In this document: positions 7,298-16,386 of the stretch, one piece after another | Position numbering within the stretch: the stretch's first letter is position 1 | Layout: every line of letters begins with the position of its first letter | DNA from: Colivivens sp963594655 | GTDB taxonomy: Bacteria; Bacteroidota; Bacteroidia; Bacteroidales; Bacteroidaceae | DNA: 39,753 nt | Direction: 5' to 3' | Assembly (NCBI GenBank): GCA_963594655.1 | Contig: CAVBFD010000018.1 | Span: forward strand, 1-39,753 | The notes under the pieces: generated by a model | Told to the model about the DNA's origin: nothing | Seen by the model: the letters and a program-made list of their open reading frames with translations, nothing else | Database searches by the model: none | Translations under genes and position numbers: made by a program

Positions 7298-9454
7298 TCA
7301 TTCCTTCAACCATTTGTCGAGCCACGCGAAATACCGGCGTTGCCACAACACTCCGTTCTGGGGCTTCAGTACCCAGTGGTTCTCGTCGGGGAAGATGATC
7401 AGTTCCGCAGGTATGTTACGGTAACGGGCGGCGTTGAAGGCGGCGATGGCCTGTGAGGTGACTATGCGGTAGTCCCTGTCCCCTGATATGCAGAGAATGG
7501 GGGTGTCCCACTTGTCGGCGTACAGATGTGGCGAAGCCGCATAGGTGCGTTCAACCGCAGGGTCGTCCTTGTGCCAGAACGCGCCGCCAAGGTCCCAGTT
7601 GGTGAACCACGCCTCTTCGGTCTCCAAGTACTGCTGTTCCAAGTTGAAGATACCGTCGTGGGCTATGAAGCACTTGAACCGCTTGTCGTGATGCCCTGCC
7701 AGATAGTAGACACTGAAGCCTCCGAAACTGGCTCCGACACATCCCAGACGGTCTTTGTCGATGAACGGACAACCGTCCACCGCGTCGTCGATGGCACTGA
7801 GGTAGTCATTCATGCACTGTCCTCCATAGTTGGTGCTGATTTCCTCGTTCCACTTGGAACCGAAACCGGGCAGGCCTCGGCGGTTGGGGGCTACCACCAC
7901 ATAACCGTTGGCAGCCATTATCATCATGTTCCACCTGTAACTCCAGAACTGGCTGACAGGACTCTGCGGTCCGCCTTCACAGAAGAGCAGGGTGGGGTAT
8001 TTCCTGTTTTCGTCGAAACCGGGCGGAAGTATAATCCATGAGAGGAGGTCTTTGTTGTCGGTGGTCTTCGACCAGCGCGGGCGTACGTCTCCCCATGCCA
8101 CGTTATCCTTGAAATACTTGTTTTCGTCGGTCACCTGCCGCGGTTCACCACTGTAAGCGTCCACAAAGTACAACTCGGGCTCGTCCTTCATTGACTGCCG
8201 GGGACAGATGAGGTCCTTGCCGCAGAGAGCGACACCAGTGTAGTCATACTGTCCTTTGGTGAGTCTGTACACCTCCCCATAGAGATTGGTACGGTATACA
8301 TGTGTCTCCCCATGCCAGACACCTGTGAAATAAATCACATCTGTCGTGGTTCCCCAACAGTAGGAGTCCACGTTGCTGTCGAATTTTTCGGTTACATATC
8401 TCTTCCTGCCTGTCGCAAGTTCATAGATACAAAGGCGGTTGCGGTCACTCTCATATCCGTCGTGTTCCATGCTCTGCCAAGCGACATACTTGCCGTCTGG
8501 CGAGAAACGCGGATTGGTGTCGTAGCCGAGGTTAAGGTCACCCTCCTGCCTGTTCACCGCCTGGTTCTTCAGCGACTTGGTGTAGTCCACCTTGGGCGGC
8601 ACGTACCCCTCCGGCTTGCACAGGTTCTTTGTCTTCTTTGTCTTCAGGTCGTAGAGGTAGATGTCCGAGTCGGTGCTGGTGGCGTAGTCCAGTCCAGTCT
8701 TCTTCCTGCATGTGTAGGCAATCTGCCGTGAGTCGTTGCTCCAAGCCAACTGTTCCACGCCTCCGAAAGGCTTCATGGGACACTCGTACGGCTCTCCCTC
8801 AAGAATGTCGGTGACAGACTCCGACACTTTCTCTCCGTCGAAGTCGGCGATGAACGGATGGGGAATACTCTCGACATACTCGTCCCAATGCCGGAAGATT
8901 ACCTCGTCTATCACCTTGCCGGACGACTTGTCAAGGTCGGGGTAGATGTCGGCTGTCCTCTCACCGTACTTGACCGCCTGTATCAGCAGCACTTTCTTCC
9001 CGTCGGGGGAGAAGGCGTAGTCGTCGATGTCCCGCTCCATGAACGAAATCTGTCTCCGTCCGCTTCCGTCACTGTTCATCATCCACAGTTGGCTGACCCC
9101 CTGGTCATCCGCCGCAAGGAACGTGATACTCTTGCCACCATATATATATTTAGGTGCGTTCTCGCTTCCGTTGCCCTGTGTCAGGAGACGCTCGCCAGTA
9201 CCGTCGGTGTTGACGGTGTAGATGACAGTACGGCTTTTGTTCTGTTCCACACTGTAGTAACTCACGTTGTAGACCACCGACTTTCCGTCGGGAGACACGT
9301 CGTAGCCGCCTACACGTCCCATAGCCCACAGCACTTCCGGGGTGAGTTTGCCGTCCTTGATGACAGGCCGCTGTCTGCCTATCACCCCACCGTCCGCATG
9401 GATGTCCACAGTAGCCATTGTCAGAAGCAATAATACGGATAAGACCCTGTTCAT
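7298..9454 (-). CDS. S9-family dipeptidyl peptidase, DPP5-like
   Basis: 718 residues. An N-terminal signal peptide (MNRVLSVLLLLTMATVDIHA) is followed by a beta-propeller with repeated SPDGK motifs and a C-terminal alpha/beta hydrolase domain. The catalytic triad reads Ser576 in GASFGG, Asp661 in GDRDYR and His693 in DENHW. The spacing (85 and 32 residues) equals that of Porphyromonas gingivalis DPP5 (S542, D627, H659). DPP5 enzymes remove dipeptides from the N-terminus of oligopeptides in the periplasm, preferring Ala or hydrophobic P1 residues. The gene begins 1 bp after yidC ends and is followed by three likely peptide carriers, a coherent peptide-use cassette. Start chosen for its clean signal peptide. 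Confidence 0.9.
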   Translation of the reverse strand: MNRVLSVLLLLTMATVDIHADGGVIGRQRPVIKDGKLTPEVLWAMGRVGGYDVSPDGKSVVYNVSYYSVEQNKSRTVIYTVNTDGTGERLLTQGNGSENAPKYIYGGKSITFLAADDQGVSQLWMMNSDGSGRRQISFMERDIDDYAFSPDGKKVLLIQAVKYGERTADIYPDLDKSSGKVIDEVIFRHWDEYVESIPHPFIADFDGEKVSESVTDILEGEPYECPMKPFGGVEQLAWSNDSRQIAYTCRKKTGLDYATSTDSDIYLYDLKTKKTKNLCKPEGYVPPKVDYTKSLKNQAVNRQEGDLNLGYDTNPRFSPDGKYVAWQSMEHDGYESDRNRLCIYELATGRKRYVTEKFDSNVDSYCWGTTTDVIYFTGVWHGETHVYRTNLYGEVYRLTKGQYDYTGVALCGKDLICPRQSMKDEPELYFVDAYSGEPRQVTDENKYFKDNVAWGDVRPRWSKTTDNKDLLSWIILPPGFDENRKYPTLLFCEGGPQSPVSQFWSYRWNMMIMAANGYVVVAPNRRGLPGFGSKWNEEISTNYGGQCMNDYLSAIDDAVDGCPFIDKDRLGCVGASFGGFSVYYLAGHHDKRFKCFIAHDGIFNLEQQYLETEEAWFTNWDLGGAFWHKDDPAVERTYAASPHLYADKWDTPILCISGDRDYRIVTSQAIAAFNAARYRNIPAELIIFPDENHWVLKPQNGVLWQRRYFAWLDKWLKE

Positions 9455-9455
9455 G

Positions 9456-11384
9456 TCACTGTTTCTTGTTGTGTTGCCTCTTCTGTTGATCCTCCTGTTG
9501 CTGGCGTACCAACTGCTGTTGCTTCTCAGCCATGGCCTGAAGGCGTTCCATCATTGACGATGTTTTCTTGACACCGCTGTTGTTTGCCTTGCGCTCCTGA
9601 TGGCGTTTCTCCAACTGTGCGAGCAGTTTACTGTCGTCTGTAGTCCTGCGCAGGTACCACATCATGAGGATGGAGATGAGTCCGGACACGAAGTAATAGT
9701 AGTTGAGTCCGGATGAATAGTCATTGAACGTGAAGAAGAATACGAGTGGCATGAGGTATGACATCCACTGCATCATCTTCATCTGCTGCGCCTGGTCAGG
9801 ACTCATGCTGTCGCGTTGCTGACGCATAGTGATCCAGGTGTTGGCTACAGTGGAAAGACACCAGAGTACGCAGAAGAGACTCAGGTGGTTGCCGATTCCC
9901 CATATATGTGTACCCCAGTTGATCACATCATCGTAAGTACTGAGGTCGTCCGCCCAGAGGAACGACTGTCCGCGCAGCTCGATGGCGTTCGGGATGAAGT
10001 TGAAGAGGGCAATCCAGATAGGCATCTGTATGAGCATCGGAAGACAACCGCCCATCGGACTCACGCCATACTCTGAGTAGAGCTTCATGGTCTCCTGCTG
10101 ACGCAACATGGCATCCTCCTGTTTTGGGTATTTCTTGCTTATCTCCTCCACCTTAGGACGAAGCACACGCATACGCGCTGAAGACAGGTAACTCTTGCGC
10201 ATCAATGGGAACACGGCGAGTTTGATGACCACAGTCAGTATGAGCAGTACGATACCCATGTTTATACCCCAGCTGGTGAGGAAGTCGAAGAAGTAGAGCA
10301 TGAAGAACCGGTTGATGTACTTGATGAGAGGCCATCCAAGGTAAACGATGCTCTGCAGGTCGAGGTTGTTGTCTGTGGTGTCGATGAATTTCTCGTTGGC
10401 GCTCAGTGTGGAGAACTTGTTGGGACCGAGGTACATCCTGAGACAGGTGGGCTGCTTGCCGCTCGGGTCGAATTCCGTAGTGAGTTCCGCACCGTATGTC
10501 TTCAGATAACCGTTTGATGTCTCCTCGTTGAATCTCGTTGATGTCAGTCTGTGAGGCACGAACTTCTTGTCCGCTATGAGAATCTGACTGAAGAACTGGG
10601 TCTTGAAGGCGACCCACTGCAGGTCGTTGTCGAACTCTGTCTCATCCTCGTCAGCACCAGTTGAACTGAGTTCGTCCGTGTCGTCGTCGAGTGAACGTGT
10701 GGTGATGGTGCTGTGGGTGTTCTCGAATCCGAAGCCCTTCTCCTGTCTGCGCATCCTCTCGTTCCATACGATGTCGAACGTCTTGGTTTTGGTGGAGAAG
10801 AATCCGTCGAGGTTATTCGCCACGACATCCATCTTCAGAACATAAGAACCTGGTGTCAGTCCGTAGGATATGTCTATGCTTCCCTTTCCGACAGGCAGAG
10901 ACATGACGACACTGGTCTTGGTGACCTTGGTCGGCGTGAAGTACAGCTCGTCGGTCACGATGTTGCTTTCCTTTCCGTCGAAAAGCAGTTGCATGTTGGA
11001 GTCGTCCTTGTCGAACAGTACCACCTGTCCGTCCTTCTGGTCCTTGTAGGTCTCGTCCTTGAGTTCGGCACGCGCCAGCTGACCGCCTTTGTTCTGGACG
11101 GTCACCTTGAGAAGGTCGTTCTCAAGTACCGTAGTTCCGTCGTTTACTTGGCGGGCCTGGAAAAGGACGTTGGTGGAGTCTGTCCGCTCCTCCATCTCCT
11201 GTCGCGCCTTTACCTCAGCCACGATGTTGGCGATACTGTCCGACTTCTGTTGGGCAATGGCCTCAACTGCTCTTTCTTTCTGCTGTTGTAGCGCTTTGTC
11301 TTTGTAGGTCGCATTGTTGTAAATCATGAACCCGAACAGCACTGCTGCCATCAGGACAAAGCCTATAATAGTTCTCTTATCCAA
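9456..11384 (-). CDS. yidC: Membrane protein insertase YidC
   Basis: 642 residues. One N-terminal membrane segment (IIGFVLMAAVLFGFMIYN) is followed by a large periplasmic domain (about residues 60-340) and the conserved five-helix Oxa1/60KD_IMP core, with the hallmarks SYLSSARMR, GGCLPMLIQMPI and the late segment YFVSGLISILMMW. The C-terminal tail is rich in Q, K and R (MAEKQQQLVRQQQ...), suited to ribosome contact. YidC inserts and folds inner-membrane proteins alone or with SecYEG. It lies 12 bp after aspS and 1 bp before the peptidase gene, so it shares their transcript. In many other bacteria yidC lies near rnpA/rpmH; that context is absent here. Confidence 0.96.
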   Translation of the reverse strand: MDKRTIIGFVLMAAVLFGFMIYNNATYKDKALQQQKERAVEAIAQQKSDSIANIVAEVKARQEMEERTDSTNVLFQARQVNDGTTVLENDLLKVTVQNKGGQLARAELKDETYKDQKDGQVVLFDKDDSNMQLLFDGKESNIVTDELYFTPTKVTKTSVVMSLPVGKGSIDISYGLTPGSYVLKMDVVANNLDGFFSTKTKTFDIVWNERMRRQEKGFGFENTHSTITTRSLDDDTDELSSTGADEDETEFDNDLQWVAFKTQFFSQILIADKKFVPHRLTSTRFNEETSNGYLKTYGAELTTEFDPSGKQPTCLRMYLGPNKFSTLSANEKFIDTTDNNLDLQSIVYLGWPLIKYINRFFMLYFFDFLTSWGINMGIVLLILTVVIKLAVFPLMRKSYLSSARMRVLRPKVEEISKKYPKQEDAMLRQQETMKLYSEYGVSPMGGCLPMLIQMPIWIALFNFIPNAIELRGQSFLWADDLSTYDDVINWGTHIWGIGNHLSLFCVLWCLSTVANTWITMRQQRDSMSPDQAQQMKMMQWMSYLMPLVFFFTFNDYSSGLNYYYFVSGLISILMMWYLRRTTDDSKLLAQLEKRHQERKANNSGVKKTSSMMERLQAMAEKQQQLVRQQQEDQQKRQHNKKQ

Positions 11385-11396
11385 TGTGTTGTGTTT

Positions 11397-13157
11397 TTAT
11401 TTGTCCTTTATGTCAATCTTTATACTTAACTCGTCGAGTTGCTTCTGGTCGAGTGCCGCCGGCGCGTCGAGCATAACGTCACGTCCACTGTTGTTCTTTG
11501 GGAACGCTATGCAGTCCCTGATGGAGTCGAGTCCTGCGAAGATGCTTACCCATCTGTCGAGTCCGTAAGCCAGACCTCCGTGTGGCGGTGCGCCGTACTT
11601 GAACGCGTTCATGAGGAAACCGAACTGCTCCTGTGCCTTCTCCGGTGTGAAGCCCAGTATCTCGAACATCTTCTCCTGCAACTTGGGGTCGTGGATACGT
11701 ATTGATCCTCCTCCCACTTCGATACCGTTGCATACCATGTCGTAGGCGTCGGCGCGTACAGCCTCCGGTTTGGTGTCGAGCAACGGGATATCCTCGTCCA
11801 TGGGATGGGTGAACGGGTGGTGCATAGCCATCAGCCTGTTCTCCTCGTCGCTCCACTCGAACATGGGGAATTCAGTGACCCAAAGCAGGGCGAACTTGTT
11901 CTTGTCACGCAGTCCGAGACGGTTTCCCATCTCCAGACGCAACTCGCACAACTGCTTCCTTGTCTTCATTGCGTCGTCGCCACTGAGGATAAGTATAAGG
12001 TCACCCGGGTTGGCTACCATCTTCTGCTTGAGCTTGTTCAACTGATCCGGTGTATAGAACTTGTCAACACTTGACTTTACACTGCCGTCTTCCTGAACAC
12101 GCGCGTAGACCAGTCCCTTGGCTCCTATCTGCGGACGTTTCACAAAGTCGGTGATCTGGTCCAACTGCTTGCGTGTGTAGCTTGCGCATCCCGGCGCGCA
12201 GATACCGCCGATATACTTGGCGCTGTCGAATACAGGGAAGGTGCCGAGTTGCAGTGTGTCCATCAGTTCCACGAACTCCATGCCGAAGCGCATGTCCGGT
12301 TTGTCACTTCCGTAACGTTTCATAGCCTCGATCCAAGGCATACGCAGGAACGGATCGTTGATTTCCACACCACGGATTTCCTTGAACAGGTGCTTTGCCA
12401 TTCCCTCGAACGTCTGTATGATGTCCTCCTGTGTCACGAACGACATCTCACAGTCTATCTGCGTGAACTCAGGTTGCCTGTCCGCGCGCAGGTCCTCGTC
12501 GCGGAAGCACTTGGCAATCTGGAAATAGCGGTCGAAGCCGGCCACCATCAACAACTGCTTCAATGTCTGCGGACTTTGCGGCAGGGCGTAGAACTGTCCT
12601 TTGTTCATCCTGGACGGAACCACGAAGTCGCGCGCTCCCTCCGGTGTGCTTCCTATCAGCACCGGTGTCTCCACCTCAATGAACCCGAGGTTGGAGAGGT
12701 AGTTGCGTATCTCGATGCACATCTTGTGGCGCAACTCCAGATTGCTGCGCACGGCAGAACGTCTGAGGTCAAGATATCGGTATTTCATCCTTATGTCGTC
12801 ACCTCCGTCTGTGTTGTCCTCGATGGTGAACGGTGGGGTGTCGCTCGCGTTGAGGACTGTGAGCTGGTCGGCTATAATCTCGATGTCGCCTGTAGGCATA
12901 TTGGGGTTCTTGCTGAACCGCTCGTTCACTGTGCCTTTAACCTGAATGACATACTCGCGTCCTAACTTATTGGCGTCCTCGAACAGCGACGCGTTAACCT
13001 CTTCGTTGAATACAAGCTGGGTGATACCGTAACGGTCACGTAGGTCCACGAAGGTCATGCCGCCCATCTTCCGTGTGCGCTGCACCCATCCGGCGAGGGT
13101 GACTGCCTTTCCGGTGTCAGCGATACGTAATTCTCCACAAGTGTGTGATCTGTACAT
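11397..13157 (-). CDS. aspS: Aspartate--tRNA ligase
   Basis: 586 residues, the bacterial type of AspRS. An N-terminal OB-fold anticodon-binding domain (about 1-110, HTCGELRIADTGKAV and LAGWVQRTRKMGGMTFVDLR) leads into the class II core: motif 2 FRDEDLRADRQPEFTQID and motif 3 GLDRWVSI near the end, with the bacterial GAD insert between. It charges tRNA-Asp. It is the first gene of the six-gene minus-strand run and has its own promoter-like -7 box about 70 bp upstream. No anomaly seen. Confidence 0.97.
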   Translation of the reverse strand: MYRSHTCGELRIADTGKAVTLAGWVQRTRKMGGMTFVDLRDRYGITQLVFNEEVNASLFEDANKLGREYVIQVKGTVNERFSKNPNMPTGDIEIIADQLTVLNASDTPPFTIEDNTDGGDDIRMKYRYLDLRRSAVRSNLELRHKMCIEIRNYLSNLGFIEVETPVLIGSTPEGARDFVVPSRMNKGQFYALPQSPQTLKQLLMVAGFDRYFQIAKCFRDEDLRADRQPEFTQIDCEMSFVTQEDIIQTFEGMAKHLFKEIRGVEINDPFLRMPWIEAMKRYGSDKPDMRFGMEFVELMDTLQLGTFPVFDSAKYIGGICAPGCASYTRKQLDQITDFVKRPQIGAKGLVYARVQEDGSVKSSVDKFYTPDQLNKLKQKMVANPGDLILILSGDDAMKTRKQLCELRLEMGNRLGLRDKNKFALLWVTEFPMFEWSDEENRLMAMHHPFTHPMDEDIPLLDTKPEAVRADAYDMVCNGIEVGGGSIRIHDPKLQEKMFEILGFTPEKAQEQFGFLMNAFKYGAPPHGGLAYGLDRWVSIFAGLDSIRDCIAFPKNNSGRDVMLDAPAALDQKQLDELSIKIDIKDK

Positions 13158-13226
13158 AATGTATAATTATCAATTTTTACTGTCTCATGTATGGCTACCG
13201 ACACTACAGGCAGCCGTCTATAACGT

Positions 13227-13235
13227 GCAAAGGTA
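13227..13235 (-). promoter_or_regulatory. -7 element upstream of aspS
   Basis: Minus-strand TACCTTTGC fits TAnnTTTG and is followed by AC, the same TACCTTTGCAC as at pgk and engB. No clear TTTG is seen about 20 bp upstream. Expected leader to the aspS ATG is about 65 nt. The spacer 13158-13351 otherwise holds only AT-rich sequence. Confidence 0.5.
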
Positions 13236-13351
13236 ACCAAAATAATTGGTATGGATTATATGGTTAAAGGAAAAAGCGACTGCAACCGGTGAAAATCAAC
13301 AGTACAGTTCGTGAAATGTAAAGTAAACAGGGATGAAACGGTGTGATTGTG

Positions 13352-15691
13352 TCAGAACGGCAATCCCACCGCGAAGTGGAATGCGAAGTCACGGTTGAAA
13401 TCAGGATGGGTGATGGGGTAGTGGTTTCTTCCAGTGTACGCGGGGTTTATGGCTTTCATTCCCGCATCAAACCTCAGGATGAAGAAATCGAGATTCATGC
13501 GCAGTCCGAGACCGTAGGAGAAGGCAAGCTGTTTGAAGAACTCCCCAAACTTGAAAGCACCTCCGGGCTGGTCTTTGTAGTCACGTATAGTCCATACGTT
13601 GCCACCGTCGATGAAGATGGCCCCGTTGATTTTCCAGAAAAGGAATGCGCGGTACTCCAGACTGAAGTCCAACTTGATGTCACCTGATTGGTTGATGAAG
13701 TTGATGCCGTTGTCCACACCGTTGTATTTACCGGGGCCGAGTGAACGTACCGACCATCCCCTCACACTGTTGGCTCCGCCGGCGAAATAACGTTTCTCGA
13801 ACGGCAGAATATTGGAGTTCCCGTAAGGATAGGCTATGCCGAACGCCGTATGCACAGCCACAGAGTTGTTCTTGTCAATCCTGAAACTCTTGGCAAAGTC
13901 GAAGTCCCCCTTGACATACTGCGCGTAGGCTATGCCACAGAACGTGCGCTGACCCTCCCCGTTGGTCCGGGTGTCTATCAGGCGGGTCATGAGTCCCACC
14001 ACGTTGCCTGATGTCTCCACATTGAATTTAAGTGTATATGCGTTCTTGCCGTAGGTCGTGGTGGCGGCAGCCCCGAGTGAATTGTAGGAGTAGGTGTACC
14101 CCAGTTTGGTAATCAGCAGGTTCTCGTAGTTGTACTTCAATATGGCGTTGGTCTTGCCAAGTGAATCGAGGTAAGCCTCCTTGAATGTCTTCGAGATCCA
14201 CGGCATGTACACGTAATTGACCTCAAGGAGGTCCAACCGGTGGGCTGACTTCTGGTTGCCGCTGTTCCACTTGTATCTCCATGCAGCGGTGAGGACCCGT
14301 CTGTTGAACTCAGGCCGGTTCTGCATGTTGTACTGTAGGGAAATCTCGGATGTGGCGTTGTGTGTGGCTCCGAATTCCTTGCTGACAACAGGCAGCAGGA
14401 AGCCGGGAAAGCCGAGTGTAGCCTCACCGCCCACCTCGATATAGTTATGCCCGTCATATCCTTCCAGTCCGGTTATGGCCTCGTACGCGCCGCGCAACTT
14501 GAAGGTGAGTGTCTCCGAACCCTTGAACAGGTTCTTGTGCTGGAAGGACGTGCTTGTGGCTATACCCAAATCGCCGGCTGAGTTCGTTCCCTCAAGATTG
14601 AGACTGATGGACTTGGAGGCGGCGTGATTGACTATGACGTTGCAGTTGAGGAGACCTCCGTTTTGGATTGTGGTGTCTTCCTCTATTTTGATATTGGAAT
14701 AGGCAATAGCGTTGAGGCGTGTGAAATATCTGTAGGTGAGCGTCTGCTTCTTGCCGTTGAACAACTCGCCCGGTTTCAACAGGGTGTTTGAGGTGAGCAG
14801 GTTGGGACGGAACCGCAGTTTGTCGTGGTAATAGATGTTTGCGCCTTTGTTCCGTCTCTTTTGCAACTGAAGAGTGTCGCTCAGACCGTTGGCGTCTACA
14901 AAATAATTGATTTCGTTGATTCTGTATTGTTTATGTGGCTCGGGTACAGACCTGCCGTTCTCCAGATGCAGATGTACGGTCATTGTGACCCCCACCTCCG
15001 TACTCCGCTCGCACGTGTCGGCTATGAACGTGATGTATTCCTTGTTGAACTTGAAGTAACCGTTGTCGCGGAGCTTTGCCGTGATGCGGTTGCGCTCCTC
15101 GTTCAGTCTGTTGATGTTGAACGGCATTCCTTCCTGTAACAGCGACTGTAGGGTGTCGTCCCCACAGATGATACTGTCCAGGGCGGCATCCATGACATTG
15201 CGCTGTATCCTGTTGATGGTGTATTGCCGTCCGGGGACAACTACGTATGTGAGCGTCAGTTTCCTTTTCTTTCCGTCAGTGTCCTTTACTAGGGTTACTT
15301 CGGATTGCATGTATCCCTCGTTGTAAAGCACCTGCTTGATGTCGGCTACAGTCTTCACGGTCTTCAGACTGTCGTACACCACCGGACTTTCACCCAATTT
15401 ATGGAAGAAGCGTGTAGTCCGGCTGGTGGAGTCCACCCCTCCCAAGCAGTAAATCTTGAGGGGTATCTTGGCGCCGAACCATTTCCTGTTGGGCGACTGC
15501 CGCACGTAGCCTGACAGATCCAAGTTCTTGGTGGCTTTTCTGTCGGTTGAAACCACCTTTACTTCCTTGAGATAATAGGCATTGTCAGCGATATACCGGT
15601 CCACGCTACAGGAGAGCGTCACTGACAGAATCAGTAGCGCAAACAGCGATATGTATAGATGAGATGATATTCTGAAATGCCAGTGTGCCAT
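13352..15691 (-). CDS. tamL: TamL-type outer-membrane lipoprotein, Omp85/BamA-TamA family
   Basis: 779 residues. The N-terminus carries a lipoprotein signal ending in VTLSC, then POTRA-like repeats (about 50-350, e.g. GYMQSEVTLV and LRDNGYFKFNKEYI) and a C-terminal Omp85 beta-barrel with the family features FAGGANSVRGW and a terminal aromatic (GLPF). Bacteroidota use a lipidated TamA variant, TamL, with TamB in outer-membrane assembly. The gene overlaps the methyltransferase stop by one base (TAATG), so translation is coupled. No tamB is present in the window. An alternative is another Omp85 paralog, but the lipid anchor points to TamL. Confidence 0.85.
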   Translation of the reverse strand: MAHWHFRISSHLYISLFALLILSVTLSCSVDRYIADNAYYLKEVKVVSTDRKATKNLDLSGYVRQSPNRKWFGAKIPLKIYCLGGVDSTSRTTRFFHKLGESPVVYDSLKTVKTVADIKQVLYNEGYMQSEVTLVKDTDGKKRKLTLTYVVVPGRQYTINRIQRNVMDAALDSIICGDDTLQSLLQEGMPFNINRLNEERNRITAKLRDNGYFKFNKEYITFIADTCERSTEVGVTMTVHLHLENGRSVPEPHKQYRINEINYFVDANGLSDTLQLQKRRNKGANIYYHDKLRFRPNLLTSNTLLKPGELFNGKKQTLTYRYFTRLNAIAYSNIKIEEDTTIQNGGLLNCNVIVNHAASKSISLNLEGTNSAGDLGIATSTSFQHKNLFKGSETLTFKLRGAYEAITGLEGYDGHNYIEVGGEATLGFPGFLLPVVSKEFGATHNATSEISLQYNMQNRPEFNRRVLTAAWRYKWNSGNQKSAHRLDLLEVNYVYMPWISKTFKEAYLDSLGKTNAILKYNYENLLITKLGYTYSYNSLGAAATTTYGKNAYTLKFNVETSGNVVGLMTRLIDTRTNGEGQRTFCGIAYAQYVKGDFDFAKSFRIDKNNSVAVHTAFGIAYPYGNSNILPFEKRYFAGGANSVRGWSVRSLGPGKYNGVDNGINFINQSGDIKLDFSLEYRAFLFWKINGAIFIDGGNVWTIRDYKDQPGGAFKFGEFFKQLAFSYGLGLRMNLDFFILRFDAGMKAINPAYTGRNHYPITHPDFNRDFAFHFAVGLPF

Positions 15692-16386
15692 TATTTCCTT
15701 CTTCTAAACTCTGAACAGACGATGGCTGTGGCAATCGCCACATTAAGTGATTCTCCAGTAGGTCTGCCGATAGGGTAGTTGGGTATAAGCAAACGGCGGG
15801 TCACCACAGCCTCGATGTCCTTGGAGATGCCGTGTCCCTCATTGCCCATGACAATCAGACCGGTTGAGGACAGTTCAGTCTCATAGATATTGGCGCCGTT
15901 GAGGAACGTGCCGTATACAGGTACATCACCGCTGAGGCTTTCCGTCAAGCCTCTAAGGTCGCAGTAGTGGATATGCGTACGCGCCAGTCCTCCCATCGTG
16001 GCCTGCACTACCTTCGGGTTGTACACGTCGGCGCAGCCCCTTGAACAGAAGATATGATCAATGCCGAACCAGTCGGCCAACCGTATAATCGTCCCCATGT
16101 TGCCGGGATTCTGCACATCGTCCAGTGCAAGACACAACTGTGACCCCGGCATGTGTAAACAGTTGTCCGTCTCCTCCCTTTGACGGAAGATGGCCAACAG
16201 TCCTTGTGGATTGTCCTGAAAGCTCAGACGGTCAGCGTCTTCGCCTTCAAAAAGGTCGGTCAACTCGAAACTGCCTTTGAGGTCGTTGATGAGTTTCGGT
16301 CCTTCAGCCACAAACACGCCGTACTTGTCACGGAACTTCTTGTGTTCAAGACTCCGCACATATTTTATCTGGTTCTTGCTTATCAT
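15691..16386 (-). CDS. TrmH/SpoU-family RNA 2'-O-ribose methyltransferase
   Basis: 231 residues. An N-terminal substrate-binding part (QIKYVRSLEHKKFRDKYGVF...) precedes the SPOUT domain with its three motifs: DVQNPGNMGTIIRLADWFG, VMGNEGHGIS and IGRPTGESLNVAIATAI. This knotted fold uses SAM to methylate ribose in rRNA or tRNA; the target base is not evident. It overlaps the upstream TPR gene by ATGA and the downstream tamL by one base, so the three are translationally coupled. Confidence 0.92.
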   Translation of the reverse strand: MISKNQIKYVRSLEHKKFRDKYGVFVAEGPKLINDLKGSFELTDLFEGEDADRLSFQDNPQGLLAIFRQREETDNCLHMPGSQLCLALDDVQNPGNMGTIIRLADWFGIDHIFCSRGCADVYNPKVVQATMGGLARTHIHYCDLRGLTESLSGDVPVYGTFLNGANIYETELSSTGLIVMGNEGHGISKDIEAVVTRRLLIPNYPIGRPTGESLNVAIATAIVCSEFRRRK

